Shown piece after piece: positions 10,665 to 22,292 of a stretch of DNA of 64,000 nucleotides (the stretch's first letter is position 1; each line of letters opens with the position of its first letter). Made by a program: the position numbers and the translations under genes. This DNA comes from Saccopteryx bilineata (lineage: Eukaryota > Chordata > Mammalia > Chiroptera > Emballonuridae): the NCBI RefSeq assembly GCF_036850765.1, contig NC_089494.1:228488779-228552778 (forward strand), written 5' to 3'. The notes beneath the pieces are model-generated. The model made no database searches, was not told where the DNA came from, and saw only the letters and a program-made list of their open reading frames with translations.

Positions 10665-11989
10665 CTGAAATTAGAATAGAAACAACTTTTCTTGACAACT
10701 GGACTGTTAACAGTGAATGATTTCAAACTGATGACCTGAGCCCAAACCAGAAGGCCCCATGTTAGCACCTTATAGAGAACAGATGCAAAATATTTGTTGA
10801 ACTGAGGGGGAAACAATGCCATTCCTAAATCAAGACTAAAGCTAATACAAGAATACAAAATATGTAATTACATATAATGTTAAGGGAACAATTTTGTTCT
10901 ATGCTTTCACAATTGTTATAGGGTATTTTATAAAATAATGCTGTTTTTCTTCAAAAACTGGAAGCTATAACTAATTTAATTTTAATTAGCTTTCTTTTAC
11001 TCCTCTTAGGATTAAAAGCATATTTGCATATTTCAGATAACCAACCAAAATTCTCATATTACTTTTAAAATGGTAGGCACACAGAGTCTAAAAATGTATT
11101 TTAAATATTTAGCTCACAAAGGCTATACAGTAAAAAGTAGATGAAGGTTCTTAAGTTTTTCAATCACATAAAGATTACGTTCATATATTGAAGAAGTACA
11201 GGAATGAAGACCAGAGGGGCATCAACTTCTACAATACCCACAAAAAATGCAGGCAAAAAGATGCCAGTGGACACACTTGCATTCTGACATCCCAATTACC
11301 GATACTACAGGTATGTGGTGAGAAGGGATTCACAGGTCTAGTAACCTCAAATGCATCACCGTGAGCTGCACCTCCATTTCCTGACTTTGGATAGAATGGG
11401 CTGGGGAAACTGGGTCTGGTGGTATACTTTCCCTCCCTAGCCACGTCCTCTTCTCATGTCCCTTCACTGACATTCTTCTCTTTCCAATCATTCCAGTCTC
11501 TCTTTTTTGTTCAGCAAAGATGTCAATACTTTTTACAACCCAATATCAGTAAACTCATTTAGAATGAATGAAAATAACTTTTAGAGAACACTGTGTGCTG
11601 AAGAGTCTTGGATAGAAATACATATTTAATACAAATTATTAATTTGAAGCATCATGGTGTTGAGGAATGTCAGTAGAGTTACAGAAGATAGAATCAGGTG
11701 AAAGTATAAGCCATATACAAAAATCAGCCTCTGGTCTCCTAGCCAAAGTAACGATGCAGTAGTGCTATGCCTAATGCAAGTCATATTCCTGATCTAGTTA
11801 TTACTGCTTCAATACATTATATTATAAAAATACTTTATTAAAATAAGAAAATGTACTAATATACAGGTATAGGTATATAAGTGTGTGTGAGTACATATGT
11901 ATACATAAGCTTTTCCCCCTAACTATAAATACATACTTTGTATTTGGAAGGTGGAAGCACGTCACTTGAAAAGCAATGTTGACAGGCAA

Positions 11990-12215
11990 TGTAGAGTAGT
12001 GGGAAGAATATAGGTAGATTAGGCCCAGGATCACACCCTGATTCTATTTCTTACTAAATGTGTGACCCAGGGTAAGTTACATAACCTGTCCAGGCCTCAG
12101 TTTAGAACATCTGTAAAACTGGCAACAGTTTTTTTCAGGGTTGTTGTAGAATTGGCAATAACATTTATACAGTGCTTGGTACAAGAGAAGGCCCTCGATA
12201 AATGGCAGCCAACAT
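11990..12215 (+). mobile_element. MIR SINE
   Basis: An ancient tRNA-derived MIR, recognised by the core order TGTGTGACCCAGGGTAAGTT, CCTCAGTTTAGAACATCTGT and the 3' part ACAGTGCTTGGTACA. Diverged. Confidence 0.8.
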
Positions 12216-12279
12216 GTAGGCTCACCATCTTCAGTAAACTTACTGCTCAATTTTGCAAAAGCAGAATTATTACTATTAT

Positions 12280-12609
12280 TTTTTTAAGTGAGAGGAGAGG
12301 AGATAGTGAGAGACTCCTGCATGTGCCCCAACTGAGATCCACCCAGCAACCCATCTAAAGCCAATGCTTGAATCAACTGAGCTATTTTTAGCACCTGAGG
12401 CTAAGGGAAACGGACCTATCCTCAGCACCCGGGGTCACACTCAAACCTATCAAACCACTGGCTATAAGAGTGGAAGAGGGAGAGAAGGGGGAGAGGGAGG
12501 GAGAGAGAAGCAGATGGTCACTTTTCTTGTGTGCTCTGACCGGGAATCTAATCCGGGACATCCATACACCAAGCTGACGCTCTATCCACTGAGCAAACCA
12601 TCCAGGGCC
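12280..12609 (-). mobile_element. Rhin-1-like SINE, old copy
   Basis: Read on the - strand, it begins GGCCCTGGATGG and carries the A box (TTGCTCAGTGG), a decayed B box, the AGTGACCATCTGCTTCTC block and the 3' part ending in T-rich DNA at 12280. Many substitutions. Confidence 0.85.
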
Positions 12610-14947
12610 AAAAATATTTGTAACGTTTCTGAAGCAGAATAAACTACCGTGTACCAGGACAAAGGAATGTTGTTAATATTATCTTTTTAAAAAATGAGGC
12701 TCTCTTTGTAATAATTCCAACTAGGTTTACATTAAAACAAAGTCAGTTATCTCTTAATTAGTCATTTGGAACTTTCTTATGCTTACATCAATTTTTGATA
12801 GCTTTGAGGCCTTTTAAGATTATAAAAGCAACCACATGATGGGAACCTTACTACAGAAGATGGGAGATTTGGTCTCATACACAAAATACAAAGACCCCTT
12901 CTTAGATAAGCAGCTGCAGCGCAAAAGTTTCTCTGGGCCTGGAAATCATTAGCATTCATTCAAATACCCTAGAACCAACAGACTTCATTCTGGCCCACAG
13001 TAAGTGACCTAAAGACCAGATGTTGAAACTGGTCTGTAATTTTCAAAACAATGACCCTATAATTTGTAACACAACACATACTATATGCCATACTGCTAAA
13101 ATGTCAGTCTTCAAAAAAAATAAAGGTCTTTTAGTTCACCTGAATTTTCCAGGAAACACTTTATTCCTGGGATAATTCAGAACAACACAAAATTCCTCCA
13201 CCTATTGCCTCTGTGGCCTTGAACTTTTAGTCAGACTTAGGCAAACACTGACTTCTGATGCCCTACAGCATAACAACCTGAAAATTAAATGTGGTTTAAC
13301 CCTTAACACTTTGGTTTTAATAAAAGTTAAGCAGCATGTGTATGTGAAATTGAATCTGGGATTTCGCTTCAGATATTCTATAAACCTTACGTTACATATG
13401 TTTATTCAAAGAAAATTTATGAGCTGTAGCAAAGCCATTCCTTTCAATCTTCTCTACCATCAAGTTTTACAATAAGCTCCTTAGCCTGTGAGTATGGACA
13501 TTCTAGAGGTAACAGTCAAATAGTCTAACTGCATTAGAAACAATTCAACCTTCTGGAAAGCAATGCCCTTGAGCTTAACAGAATCATGCTGACCTATGCA
13601 GCTAAAGTTAACAGCATATGTCCCACCACATAAACACAAAACATACATTCACACATTCATACAAACATGTATGTATCACATTCATTTAGTTAATAAAAGT
13701 TTATCAGGTTTTTATCAGTTAGCTTTAACTTAATTTTTGTTCATTTAAAAGTCTTTCTAGATAAAGGTTTTACCAAGTTTCCAAAATTGTTTTTTCTATA
13801 TTATATTTACCTTCCTCCTCTGAAATACGTAAGTCACTTTGTACACTGACACAGAAATGAAAAATGGTGGTCAATGCCCTTAAAGAGGCTTACTAAGAAA
13901 AACCTGCTAAAGAAAATATATAAAATACTTAGGGAACATGTGAACAAAATTAATTCTTTCAGGTTCAGAGATGCTCACAGAAGACAGATGTGAGCTGGAC
14001 CTTGAAGAATGAATAAAGTTTGTGAAGCAGAGAGGTAAGAAACAACATGAACAAAGAAAGTATGGAACCATGAGGAACTCCCAGAATAGCAACCAGGTCA
14101 CACAGCCAGAAGCTGCAGCGCATTGGTTTGTGAGAGAACTGGGGTTAAATGTAGCAAGGTGCATGACTCCTGACTTGTGGATCGTAAGAAGAATCAGGAG
14201 TTTATCTTTCAGGCCAGCAGGACATGCCAGTCCCACAGCACTGTGTGAATTCTTTCCACTGGCACAAAACATATTACAGATACAATTTCCAGATCCCCAA
14301 ATTCCGTATTTATCTTTCCTAAATCTGAACTGCCTCATAATATTACTGCAGGTAAAACACCATGCTACTTCTCCAGCTAACCTGCTTCTCTTACAATCAC
14401 CCTCCAGGCCCTTTACAAAAAAAAAAAAAAAAAAAAAAAGGGCATTCCTTTCACCAATTTTACTATGGTATAATATATTGGCTCAGGGTGTAAAAACCAT
14501 CATGACATCAAGCAGTTCTAATTCATAATATTAATGGCAGTGAGACTTATTTTATTCAAGGACTCATAAAAGTGTCTTTTAGGGCTTTAGGTTTTCCTAT
14601 CTTATACATCATTCTTCTAAAAACAAAGTATGGAGTAAGAAATGGAATATCTTACTTCATACATGCTGTAATGTGGTGGAAGTCATAACAATTTCCCCTG
14701 AACTAGTACAAACAAAAACAAAAAATCCTTTTAAAGAAAAGCAAAGTATTGGAATACAGCACCTTATTTTGAGCTCTGTGACTATTCTGTTTATTAAACT
14801 CTAAGTAAGAGAATATATATATATTAACTCATTTGACTAAAAAGAAAAGTGAAGGAAGACTTTTTTTTCCATTAGAAACTGAATGCAGTCTAGCTATATA
14901 ACTTGACAATGAGAGCTGTCTCTTACCAATTACATTAGAATACAATC

Positions 14948-15264
14948 TTTTGTGTGTGTGTGACAGAGACCGAGAGAGACAGATAGGGACAGATAGACAG
15001 GAAGGGAGAGAGGTGAGATGCATCAACTTTTTAGTGTGGCACCCTAGCTGTTCATTGATTGCTTTCTCATATGTACCTTGATCAGGGGACTACAGCAGAC
15101 CAAGTGACCCCTTGCTCAAGCCAGCCAGCAACCTTGGGCTCAAGCTGGTGAGCCTTGCTCAAATCAGATGAGCCCACGCTCAAGCCTGCAACCTCAAGGT
15201 TTCAAACCTGGGTCCTTACATCCCAGTCCTATGCTCTATCCACTGCACCACTGCCTGGTCAGGC
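14948..15264 (-). mobile_element. Long GCCTGACC-type SINE (MEG-like)
   Basis: On the - strand it starts GCCTGACCAGGCAGTGG and runs through the head, the repeated TTGAGC blocks, GGTACATATGAGAAAGCAAT and a pyrimidine-rich 3' end that includes a GT run. Confidence 0.9.
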
Positions 15265-15444
15265 TATATTATATTTATATATACAAATAAATAATGATAA
15301 TTAAAACCAGGGAAAATTTTAAATAATTAAAATTCATATGGTCATGTAAGTTTTTTATGCATTTTAACTTACATAAGTACGTTGTAAGGAAGACTGACAG
15401 GATGATCAATTAAAAAAGATTGTCTTAAGAATAAAAATATTTAC

Positions 15445-15562
15445 GTTATAGTAAGTCTTTGGGGGCCTTGGCTGGTTGGGTCAGTGGTAAGCCTCTGCCC
15501 AGTGTTATAGTAAGTCTTTGGGGGCCCTGGCTGGTTGGGTCAGTAGTAAGCCTCTGCCGGCG
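15445..15562. repeat. 59-bp tandem duplication across a SINE 5' junction
   Basis: Copies at 15445-15503 and 15504-15562 each contain the same 19-20 bases of flank (GTTATAGTAAGTCTTTGGGG) plus the first ~38 bases of a Rhin-1-like SINE. They differ at only a few positions. Confidence 0.95.
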
Positions 15563-15866
15563 TGTGGATGACCCGGGTTCGAATCCCAGTCAGAGCACAT
15601 GGGAGAAGCATCCATCTGCTCTTGGTATTCTCTCTCTCCCTCACCCCCTGCAGCCATGGCTCTAGTGGAGCAAGTTGGCCCTAGGCATTAGGATGACTCC
15701 ATGGCCTCTGCCTCAGGAGCTAAGAAGAGGTGGATTGCTGAGCAACAGTGCAACACCCCAAATGGGCAGAGCATTGCCCCCTAGTGGGCTTGCCAGGTAG
15801 ACCCCGAAGGGGGCGCATGTGGGAGTCTGTGTCTCTGTCTCCCCTCCTCTCACTGGAAAAAAAAAA
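15523..15866 (+). mobile_element. Rhin-1-like SINE with duplicated 5' junction
   Basis: Full-length copy with B box GGTTCGAATCC and a 10-A tail. The target duplication TCTTTGGGGG occurs at 15515-15524 and 15867-15876, and a third time at 15456-15465 because of the tandem duplication. Confidence 0.93.
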
Positions 15867-15979
15867 TCTTTGGGGGAAGTAGCTCAGAAATAAGAATTTC
15901 ACCTCAAAAAAAAACAAAAAAAACTTAATGTCCACCTATTAAAGAAAGCTTGTTCATGCACTTTAAAAAATGGATGATG

Positions 15980-16363
15980 GCCCTGGCCGATTGGCTCAGC
16001 GGTAGAGCATCGGCCTGGCATGGGGGGGACCCGGGTTCGATTCCCGGCCAGGGCACATAGGAGAAGCGCCCATTTGCTTCTCTACCCCCCACCTCCTTCC
16101 TCTCTGTCTCTCTCTTCCCCTCCCGCAGCCAAGGCTCCACTGGAGCAAAGATGGCCCGGGCGCTGGGGATGGCTCCTTGGCCTCTGCCCCAGGCACTAGA
16201 GTGGCTCTGGTCGCAGCAGAGCGACACCCCGGAGGGGCAGAGCATCGCCCCCTGGTGGGCAGAGCGTCGCCCCTGGTGGGCGTGTCGGGTGGATCCCGGT
16301 CGGGCGCATGAGGGAGTCTGTCTGACTGTCTCTCCCCATTTCCAGCTTCAGAAAAAAAAAAAA
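15980..16363 (+). mobile_element. Rhin-1-like SINE, young, internal-duplication subfamily
   Basis: Full-length, with intact A box (TGGCTCAGCGG) and B box (GGTTCGATTCC) and a tRNA-like acceptor pairing GCCCTGG/CCAGGGC. The target duplication ATGGATGATG is perfect (15970-15979, 16364-16373), longer if A residues are counted. An internal ~22-bp unit (GCAGAGCATCGCCCC...) is tandemly doubled near 16237-16280. Confidence 0.95.
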
Positions 16364-16734
16364 ATGGATGATGATGTTTAGCAAATCACTATAATGTTCT
16401 TAACCCATCAGATATATTTAAAAGAGCAATAATTTTGTTTTAAAACTGTAATGTTTATAATACATTGGAAATTATATATTGTCAACTATTTACATTTAAG
16501 GTGAAAATTGTAGATGGCAATATATGTGTGGGGGTACAACGTTTTCAAAATTCTTTTAAGGGTGAAGTAAGCAGATTTGAAGACTACTGTATTTTAAAAA
16601 CATGGCTATCCTAAATATAAATACTCTTCAAGCAATCCTTTCTCAACTGAATTAGATTTTCCATCCTATTATCAAATATAAAACCTACAGTGCACATAAA
16701 TACACGTATACAAACTCATGCACATTCCACAAAC

Positions 16735-16948
16735 CTGTTGAAAACACTGGGCGTAGGACTGTGGTCGCGCTCCCTCTCCCTCTCTCTCGTGCGCTCTCTC
16801 TCTCTGTCCCGATCGCGCTCTCGGTCTCGGTCTCTGTCTCGGTCCCTGTCCCGGTCTTTCTCTCTTCTTGCATAATAGTCCCATTGCTTGCTGGTGTCCA
16901 CAAGACTAGGCCACGAAGGAGCAGAACCAGGAAGGTGGGGAAAGGCAA
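16735..16948 (-). CDS. FIP1L1: FIP1L1 coding exon: Arg/Asp and Arg/Glu repeat region
   Basis: Acceptor GGTTTTTTTAG, donor GTTTGT; 214 bp. It reads [20 protein letters not shown], then [12 protein letters not shown] and a run of alternating Arg-Asp/Arg-Glu dipeptides, ending [10 protein letters not shown] with a split serine. The Arg-Asp/Glu region is part of the C-terminal RNA-binding segment that prefers U-rich RNA (family knowledge). At DNA level it is a six-base repeat unit (CGGGAC/CGAGAC), so repeat number may vary. Several other frames stay open here because of the repeat and are not genes. Confidence 0.96.
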
Positions 16949-18326
16949 CTAAAAAAACCACAACATAACAATTAAACACAAAAGTTATGGTATTTAAAAG
17001 ACAAAAGAAAAAGACCAGAAAAAGTACTAAAAAATAAAGACAAAACTCCCACCAAAAATGTTTCATTAAATTATATTGAAAACTTATAATTAGAAATTAG
17101 ATGGTGCCACTGATTAGGGGAATATCCAGAAACAAACCTTAAAAAGACCTAACATATAAAGACATTTCATTTTGCAAGGTGAACAGGAACCAGAAATATA
17201 GACACGACAAACTTAGCAATATCAAAAATATAAACCAGATTTTATTAGGATTATCTTCAAAGAGAAAATGATAGTCAATCTAGAAACATGTACTGAATAA
17301 ATTATATTTCAAAAATAAGAAAACAAAACAAAGGCATTTATAAACAAAACAAACGGAATCGGCAGAGTTCAGCAAAAGTACATCTATCAGATAGATGTAT
17401 AATTCATTTAAAGAGTAACCAATAAAATATATATTTTTTCAAAACAATAAAGGAAAAAAACAGAATTTTTAAAAAATCAATTCAACGAAGATGGAAAACA
17501 TGGGGGTGAGGTCAACAAGGTTATTAGCTCAACAGTCAGAATACTATAAAAGATCAACTTCATCAGGACTGAATGTATAGGTTATATAACAGGATTTTTA
17601 TTCATACTTCTAAAAACTGGGACTATATTCTGAAGATGAAAACCACATAAAATGGTTGAAAGGATGGGAGAAAAAATATTAATATCCCTCAATCTCTTAC
17701 TGTATAACAAAACTGAGTCGTACAGTAAAAATTATCTAGGAAAGAAGAACTACATAAAGATGGAAAACGTAACTAACCAAGAAGACAGAACAAATTAAAC
17801 TCCCCAGTGTCTAACACCATAACCTTAAGTTTTAGAGAGTAAGAGCTACTACTAATATAAGTAGAAATAAAAAAATCCACAAAGATTATGAGAGAATGCC
17901 AAATTTATCTCAATTATTGATACCTTAAGCAGACAATATAATTGCTGCAGATATGTAAGGCTTGAACAAAGCACTGTTAACAAGGTTGATAATGAACATA
18001 ACAGAATACTGTCTATAAAAGTTAAAGAATACTCCTTCTTCTCAGCACATATGAAACATTTACAAAAATAGGCTATGTACTTTCAGAGGATAAAATAAAC
18101 ACTCTACTCCCTGATCACCATACAATTTAAATTAGTAAAATTTTAAATTTATGAAAAAATAATCTCCATATATTTCAAATTAAAAATACATTTCTCATAA
18201 CTCAGGTGTCAAAAAATTTTTTTAAATCATTTAGGAACTGATTATAAACATCAAATGTCTAGAGATGCAAACTGTTCTGGATGAAAAGTTACTCTCCAAA
18301 AGCACTACATTAAAAAAGATGAAAAA

Positions 18327-18691
18327 GGCCCTGGCCGGTTGGCTCAGCGGTAGAGCGTCGGCCAGGTGTGCAGGAGTCCCGGGTTCAATTCCCGGCCAGG
18401 GCACACAGGAGAAGCGCCCATCTGCTTCTCCATCCCTCCCCCTCTCCTTCCTCTCTGCTCTCTCTTCCCCTCCTGCAGCCAAGGCTCCACTGGAGCAGAG
18501 TTTGCCTGGGCGCTGAGGGTGGTTCTGTGGCCTCTGCCTCAGGTGCTTGAATGGCTCTGGATGCAAAAGAGCGATGCCCCAGAGGGGCAGAGCATCGCCC
18601 CCTGGTGGGCATGCCGGGTGGATCCCGGTCGGGCGCATGCGGGAGTCTGTCTGACTGCCTCCCTGTTTCCAGCTTCAGAAAAATGAAGAAA
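18327..18691 (+). mobile_element. Rhin-1-like SINE, young
   Basis: Full-length, with intact A box and B box (B box GGTTCAATTCC). The 15-bp target duplication AAAAAAGATGAAAAA lies at 18312-18326 and 18692-18706. It is inserted in the ancient L1. Confidence 0.95.
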
Positions 18692-19129
18692 AAAAAAGAT
18701 GAAAAATTAACACACTAAGCTTCTAACTTAAGAATTTAGAAAAGCACAGAATTCAAATTATACTATAGAGCCATGATAATCACAGAATTCAAATTATACT
18801 ATAGTGCCACGACAATCAAAACAGCACAGTATTGGCAGGAAAACAGACACACAGACCAATGGCACAGAATCATATATATGGATAAATAATCTTTGACAAA
18901 GGAGCCCAAAACACACAATGGAAAGAAAGCCTCTTCAATAAATGGTGCTGGGAAAGCCTCTTCAATAAACATACAAAAGAATAAAACTTGACTATACCTT
19001 GTCCCCATGCACAAAAATTAATTCAAAATGGATCAAAGACCTAAACAAAAGATCTGAAACAATAAATTACATAGAAGAGAACATAGGTACTAAATTCATG
19101 GCCTTGGCCATAGAGAACAATTTATAAAT

Positions 19130-19489
19130 TTGACCCCAAAGGCAAGAGAAATAAAGGCAAAAATAAATGAATGGGACTATATCAAACTAAAAAGTTTCTG
19201 CACAGAAAAAGAAACTGGCAACAAAACAAATAGGCAGCCAATTAAATGGGAGATGCTATTTGCAAACAAAAGCTCCAATAAGGGGTTAATATCCAAAATA
19301 CATAAAGAACTCACAAAGCTCAGCAACAAACAAACCAACCATCCAATTAAAAAATGGGGAGAGGATCTGAACAGACACTTCTCCCATGAAGACATCCAAA
19401 TGGCCAACAGATATATGAAAAGATACTCATCTTCACTAGCTATTCGAGAAATGCAAATCAAAACTACCACCTCACACCTGTTAGATTAG
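19130..19489 (+). pseudogene. L1 ORF2 C-terminal remnant
   Basis: An open stretch of 119 codons with the L1 ORF2 signature ([44 protein letters not shown]). The reading then shifts frame and continues from about 19520 with the LRIELLYDPAIPLL motif. It lacks endonuclease and RT, so it is inactive. Confidence 0.88.
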
Positions 19490-19804
19490 CTATTAGCTAT
19501 TATCAACAAGACAGGTAGTAACAAATGTTGGAGAGTCTGTGGAGAAGAATCATTCATGCTGTGGTAATGCAAATTAGTACAACCATTATGAAAGGAAGTA
19601 TGGTGGTTCCTCAGAAATTAAGAATAGAACTACTATATGACCCAGCAATCCCTCTACTGGCTATCTATTTCAAAACTCAAAAACATTGGTATATAAAGAC
19701 ACATTCACCCCCATTTTCATCGCAGCATTATTCATTGGCCAAGACTTGGAAACAACCAAAGTGTCCCTCAAGAGAGGACTGGATAAAAAAAGATGTGGTA
19801 CATA

Positions 19805-19881
19805 TACTGCTCACAAAAATTAGGGGATATTTTAAAATGAATATGAAGCAATAAAATATCCCCTAATTTTTGTGAGCAGTG
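19805..19881. mobile_element. 77-bp mariner-type MITE (palindromic)
   Basis: Perfect 28-bp terminal inverted repeats starting CTGCTCACAAAAATTAGGGG surround a ~17-base loop. TA dinucleotides flank it (19803-19804, 19882-19883), as expected for Tc1/mariner. It interrupts L1 ORF2. Its size and fold resemble human MADE1. Confidence 0.85.
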
Positions 19882-21544
19882 TATATACCCTGGAACACTA
19901 CTCAGCCATAAGAAATGACGACATATTGCCATTTATGACAACATGGATGAATCCTGAGAACATTATACTGAGTGAAATAAGTAAATCAGAAAAAGCTAAG
20001 AACTGTATGATTTCACAAATAGGTGGGATATAAAATTGAGACTCATGTACATAGATAAAAGTGAAGTCGTTACCAGGGGGAGGGGACCATGAGAGAGAGG
20101 AATGTGGGGGAGGAATAAGGATGTAAAGAGGGACAAATACACGGCAATGGAAAATTATTTGACCTTGGGTGATGGGTATAGAATATAATCAAGCTCAAAT
20201 GCTATAGAAATGTTTACCTGAAACCTATGTACTCTTATTGGTAAATGTCACCCTGCTAAATTCAATTTTCTAAATAAAATTTAGAAAGATTATGAAAAAC
20301 AGAATAATCTAAAAGAAGAGAGATAATAAAAAGTATAAATCAAGAAAACAGAAAAATACTACACAAATAAAAAAGTCGGAAGTTGGTTTTTGTAGACAAA
20401 TAAAACATGACAATCTCTGACAAGACTATACAGAAAGAGACTGCATGAACAATATCAGAACCAAAGAAAGACCACAACTACAAATGGTGCAGAGATTAAA
20501 CAGTGCATAAACTATACACTTGATGAGAACACATTTAAAGACTTAGCTGCAGACAGATTAATTCTTAAAAATTACCAAACAAAAGTGACTCAAGAATTAA
20601 AAGAAATCTTAATCATCCTATAACTATTAAAGATATTAAATTAGTAATTTAAAACCTTTCCACAAGATCAGATGGCTTTTATAGGTAGGTTTTTATTAGT
20701 TTATAAGGTATTGACCATGTCAAAATCCTAGATAAATCAGTACTTTTTTTAAAGTAATCAATCATGTATCTCAGCAAATAAATAGTGGTTTAATATTAGA
20801 AAAACATTAGAAATCTGCCACATTAACAAGTTAGAGAAAAACAGTATAATTATCTCAGAAAGCAGTTGATAAAAATAAAGATCATTCAGTTTAAAAACTA
20901 TTAGAAAACTAGAAGAAATTTTCCTTACTGATGTAGGGTTCTATCAAAAACCTAACAGTAAAACTGTAGTAGTAAAAATTATAAAAGCTTTGAAAAAAAG
21001 GTATTAAGAAAAGAACTCTACTTTCAATACCTCAACATTATATGGAGGACTTAGAACAGTAAAAAGAACAAACAAACAAAAAAATGGTGGAGGGTGAGAA
21101 AGAAGAATCAGAAAAGGAACAAAATCATTATCTGCAGATGGTATTACCTGAAGACACTTTACAAATTATAGTGAAAATTTAACAGGTAACTGGCTACATG
21201 ATCAACATACAATGATCGATGTATGTACCTTTATTATGCATAACTCCATAGTATATAGAGACACATGAATGAAACAAAAACCAATTCTATTTCTAAATAT
21301 AAGCCAACAGAACATGGAATTCAAATGAATATATCATTTACAACAACAAAAACACCATATGCCTATTACTAAATCTAGCCAAAGATAGGCAAGTAGTATA
21401 TATGAAGATAATTATAGCACTTAACTGAAACACATTAAAAGACATCTCCCTAAATGGTGAGTCTTTGTTTATAGATGAAATCATGTTGTAAGGTATGAAT
21501 TTCACACAAAATTGATAGGGAGCTCAACTGAATTTCAACCTATG

Positions 21545-21750
21545 GTATAAGAGCTAAAACTACAGAGCCAGGCTACATGGGTTTCAAATCCTGACTGCCA
21601 TTTACTGTGATACTAGGGAAATTACTTAATCTGGCTGTTTTTCATTTTCCTGTCCATAAAATGAGGATAATAACAGTATGCCTGCTTTATAAGGTTGTCA
21701 GGATTACATGAGTTTGTCATTTAACAAACATAATATAAATGCCAGTTATT
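21545..21750 (+). mobile_element. MIR SINE inside the ancient L1
   Basis: A good MIR match in order: AGAGCCAGGCTACATGGGTT, GGGAAATTACTTAATCTGGC, CCATAAAATGAGGATAATAA and GGTTGTCAGGATTACATGAG. L1 ORF2 sequence resumes on the far side at about 21755. Confidence 0.85.
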
Positions 21751-21840
21751 TTAGTCAAAATCTAAACAGTTTTTCATGGAACTTGTAAAGTTGGTTCTAA
21801 AATGAATATGGAAGAACAGTGGCTCAAGAATACTTCCAAA

Positions 21841-22206
21841 AAGAAAGTATGGTGGTTCCTCAAAAAACTGAAAATAGAACTACCTTATGACCCAGCAATC
21901 CCTCTACTGGGTGTATACCCCCAAAACTCAGAAACATTGATACGTAAAGACACATGCAGCCCCATGTTTATTGCAGCATTGTTCACAGTGGCCAGGACAT
22001 GGAAACAACCAAAAAGCCCGTCAATAGATGACTGGATAAAGAAGATGTGGCACATATACACTATGGAATACTACTCAGCCATAAGAAATGATGACATCGG
22101 AACATTTACAGCAAAATGGTGGGATCTTGATAACATGATACGAAGCGAAATAAGTAAATCAGAAAAAACCAGGAACTGCATTATTCCATACGTAGGTGGG
22201 ACATAA
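21841..22206 (+). pseudogene. L1 ORF2 C-terminal fragment, open to its stop
   Basis: Contains KLKIELPYDPAIPLLGVYPQ and DDWIKKMWHIYTMEYYSAIR and ends ...IIPYVGGT with a stop, so the last ~120 codons are undamaged, consistent with a recent insertion. Only the C-terminal segment remains; there is no enzymatic domain. Confidence 0.9.
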
Positions 22207-22242
22207 AAGTGAAACTAAGAGACATTGATAAGAGTGTGGTGG

Positions 22243-22292
22243 TTACGGGGGGGAGGGGGGAATGGGAGAGGGAAAGGGGGAGGGGGAGGGGC
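22243..22292 (+). repeat. G-rich polypurine tract in L1 3' UTR
   Basis: Multiple G-runs of three or more within 50 bases, a candidate G-quadruplex. Such tracts are a standard part of mammalian L1 3' UTRs. Confidence 0.85.

Larger units (their letters stand above)
10665..16734 (-). other. FIP1L1: FIP1L1 intron
   Basis: 6.1 kb. It contains a MIR (11990-12215), SINEs at 12280-12609, 14948-15264, 15523-15866 and 15980-16363, and an A-run of 23 bases at 14417-14439. Nothing is recognised at 10665-11980 or 12610-14416. A frame of 168 codons at 14022-14528 has no family resemblance. Confidence 0.6.
18743..20277 (+). mobile_element. 5'-truncated younger LINE-1
   Basis: It sits between AATTTAGAAA at 18733-18742 and 20278-20287, a 10-bp target duplication. 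It contains the last part of ORF2 and a 3' UTR with the polypurine stretch near 20077-20110. The A tail is lost. A 36-bp tandem duplication (18745-18780, 18781-18816) lies at its 5' end and a mariner MITE at 19805-19881. Confidence 0.85.

Noticed and set aside
13670..13760. AT-rich stretch with ACATACATTC motifs considered as a repeat element
   Set aside because: Too short and too degenerate to assign.
14022..14528. 168-codon open frame on the + strand
   Set aside because: No recognisable family, runs into an A-run giving a lysine stretch, no splice context, lies in a FIP1L1 intron. Chance frame.
15980..16055. tRNA gene-like sequence with A and B boxes and acceptor pairing
   Set aside because: It is the head of a dispersed SINE with 3' body, A tail and target duplications. 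The same holds for heads at 18327, 36144, 45278 and 61333.
16690..16952. + strand Ser/Arg-rich frames resembling an SR protein
   Set aside because: Antisense of the Arg-Asp/Glu coding repeat of FIP1L1; the - strand frame is the real one.
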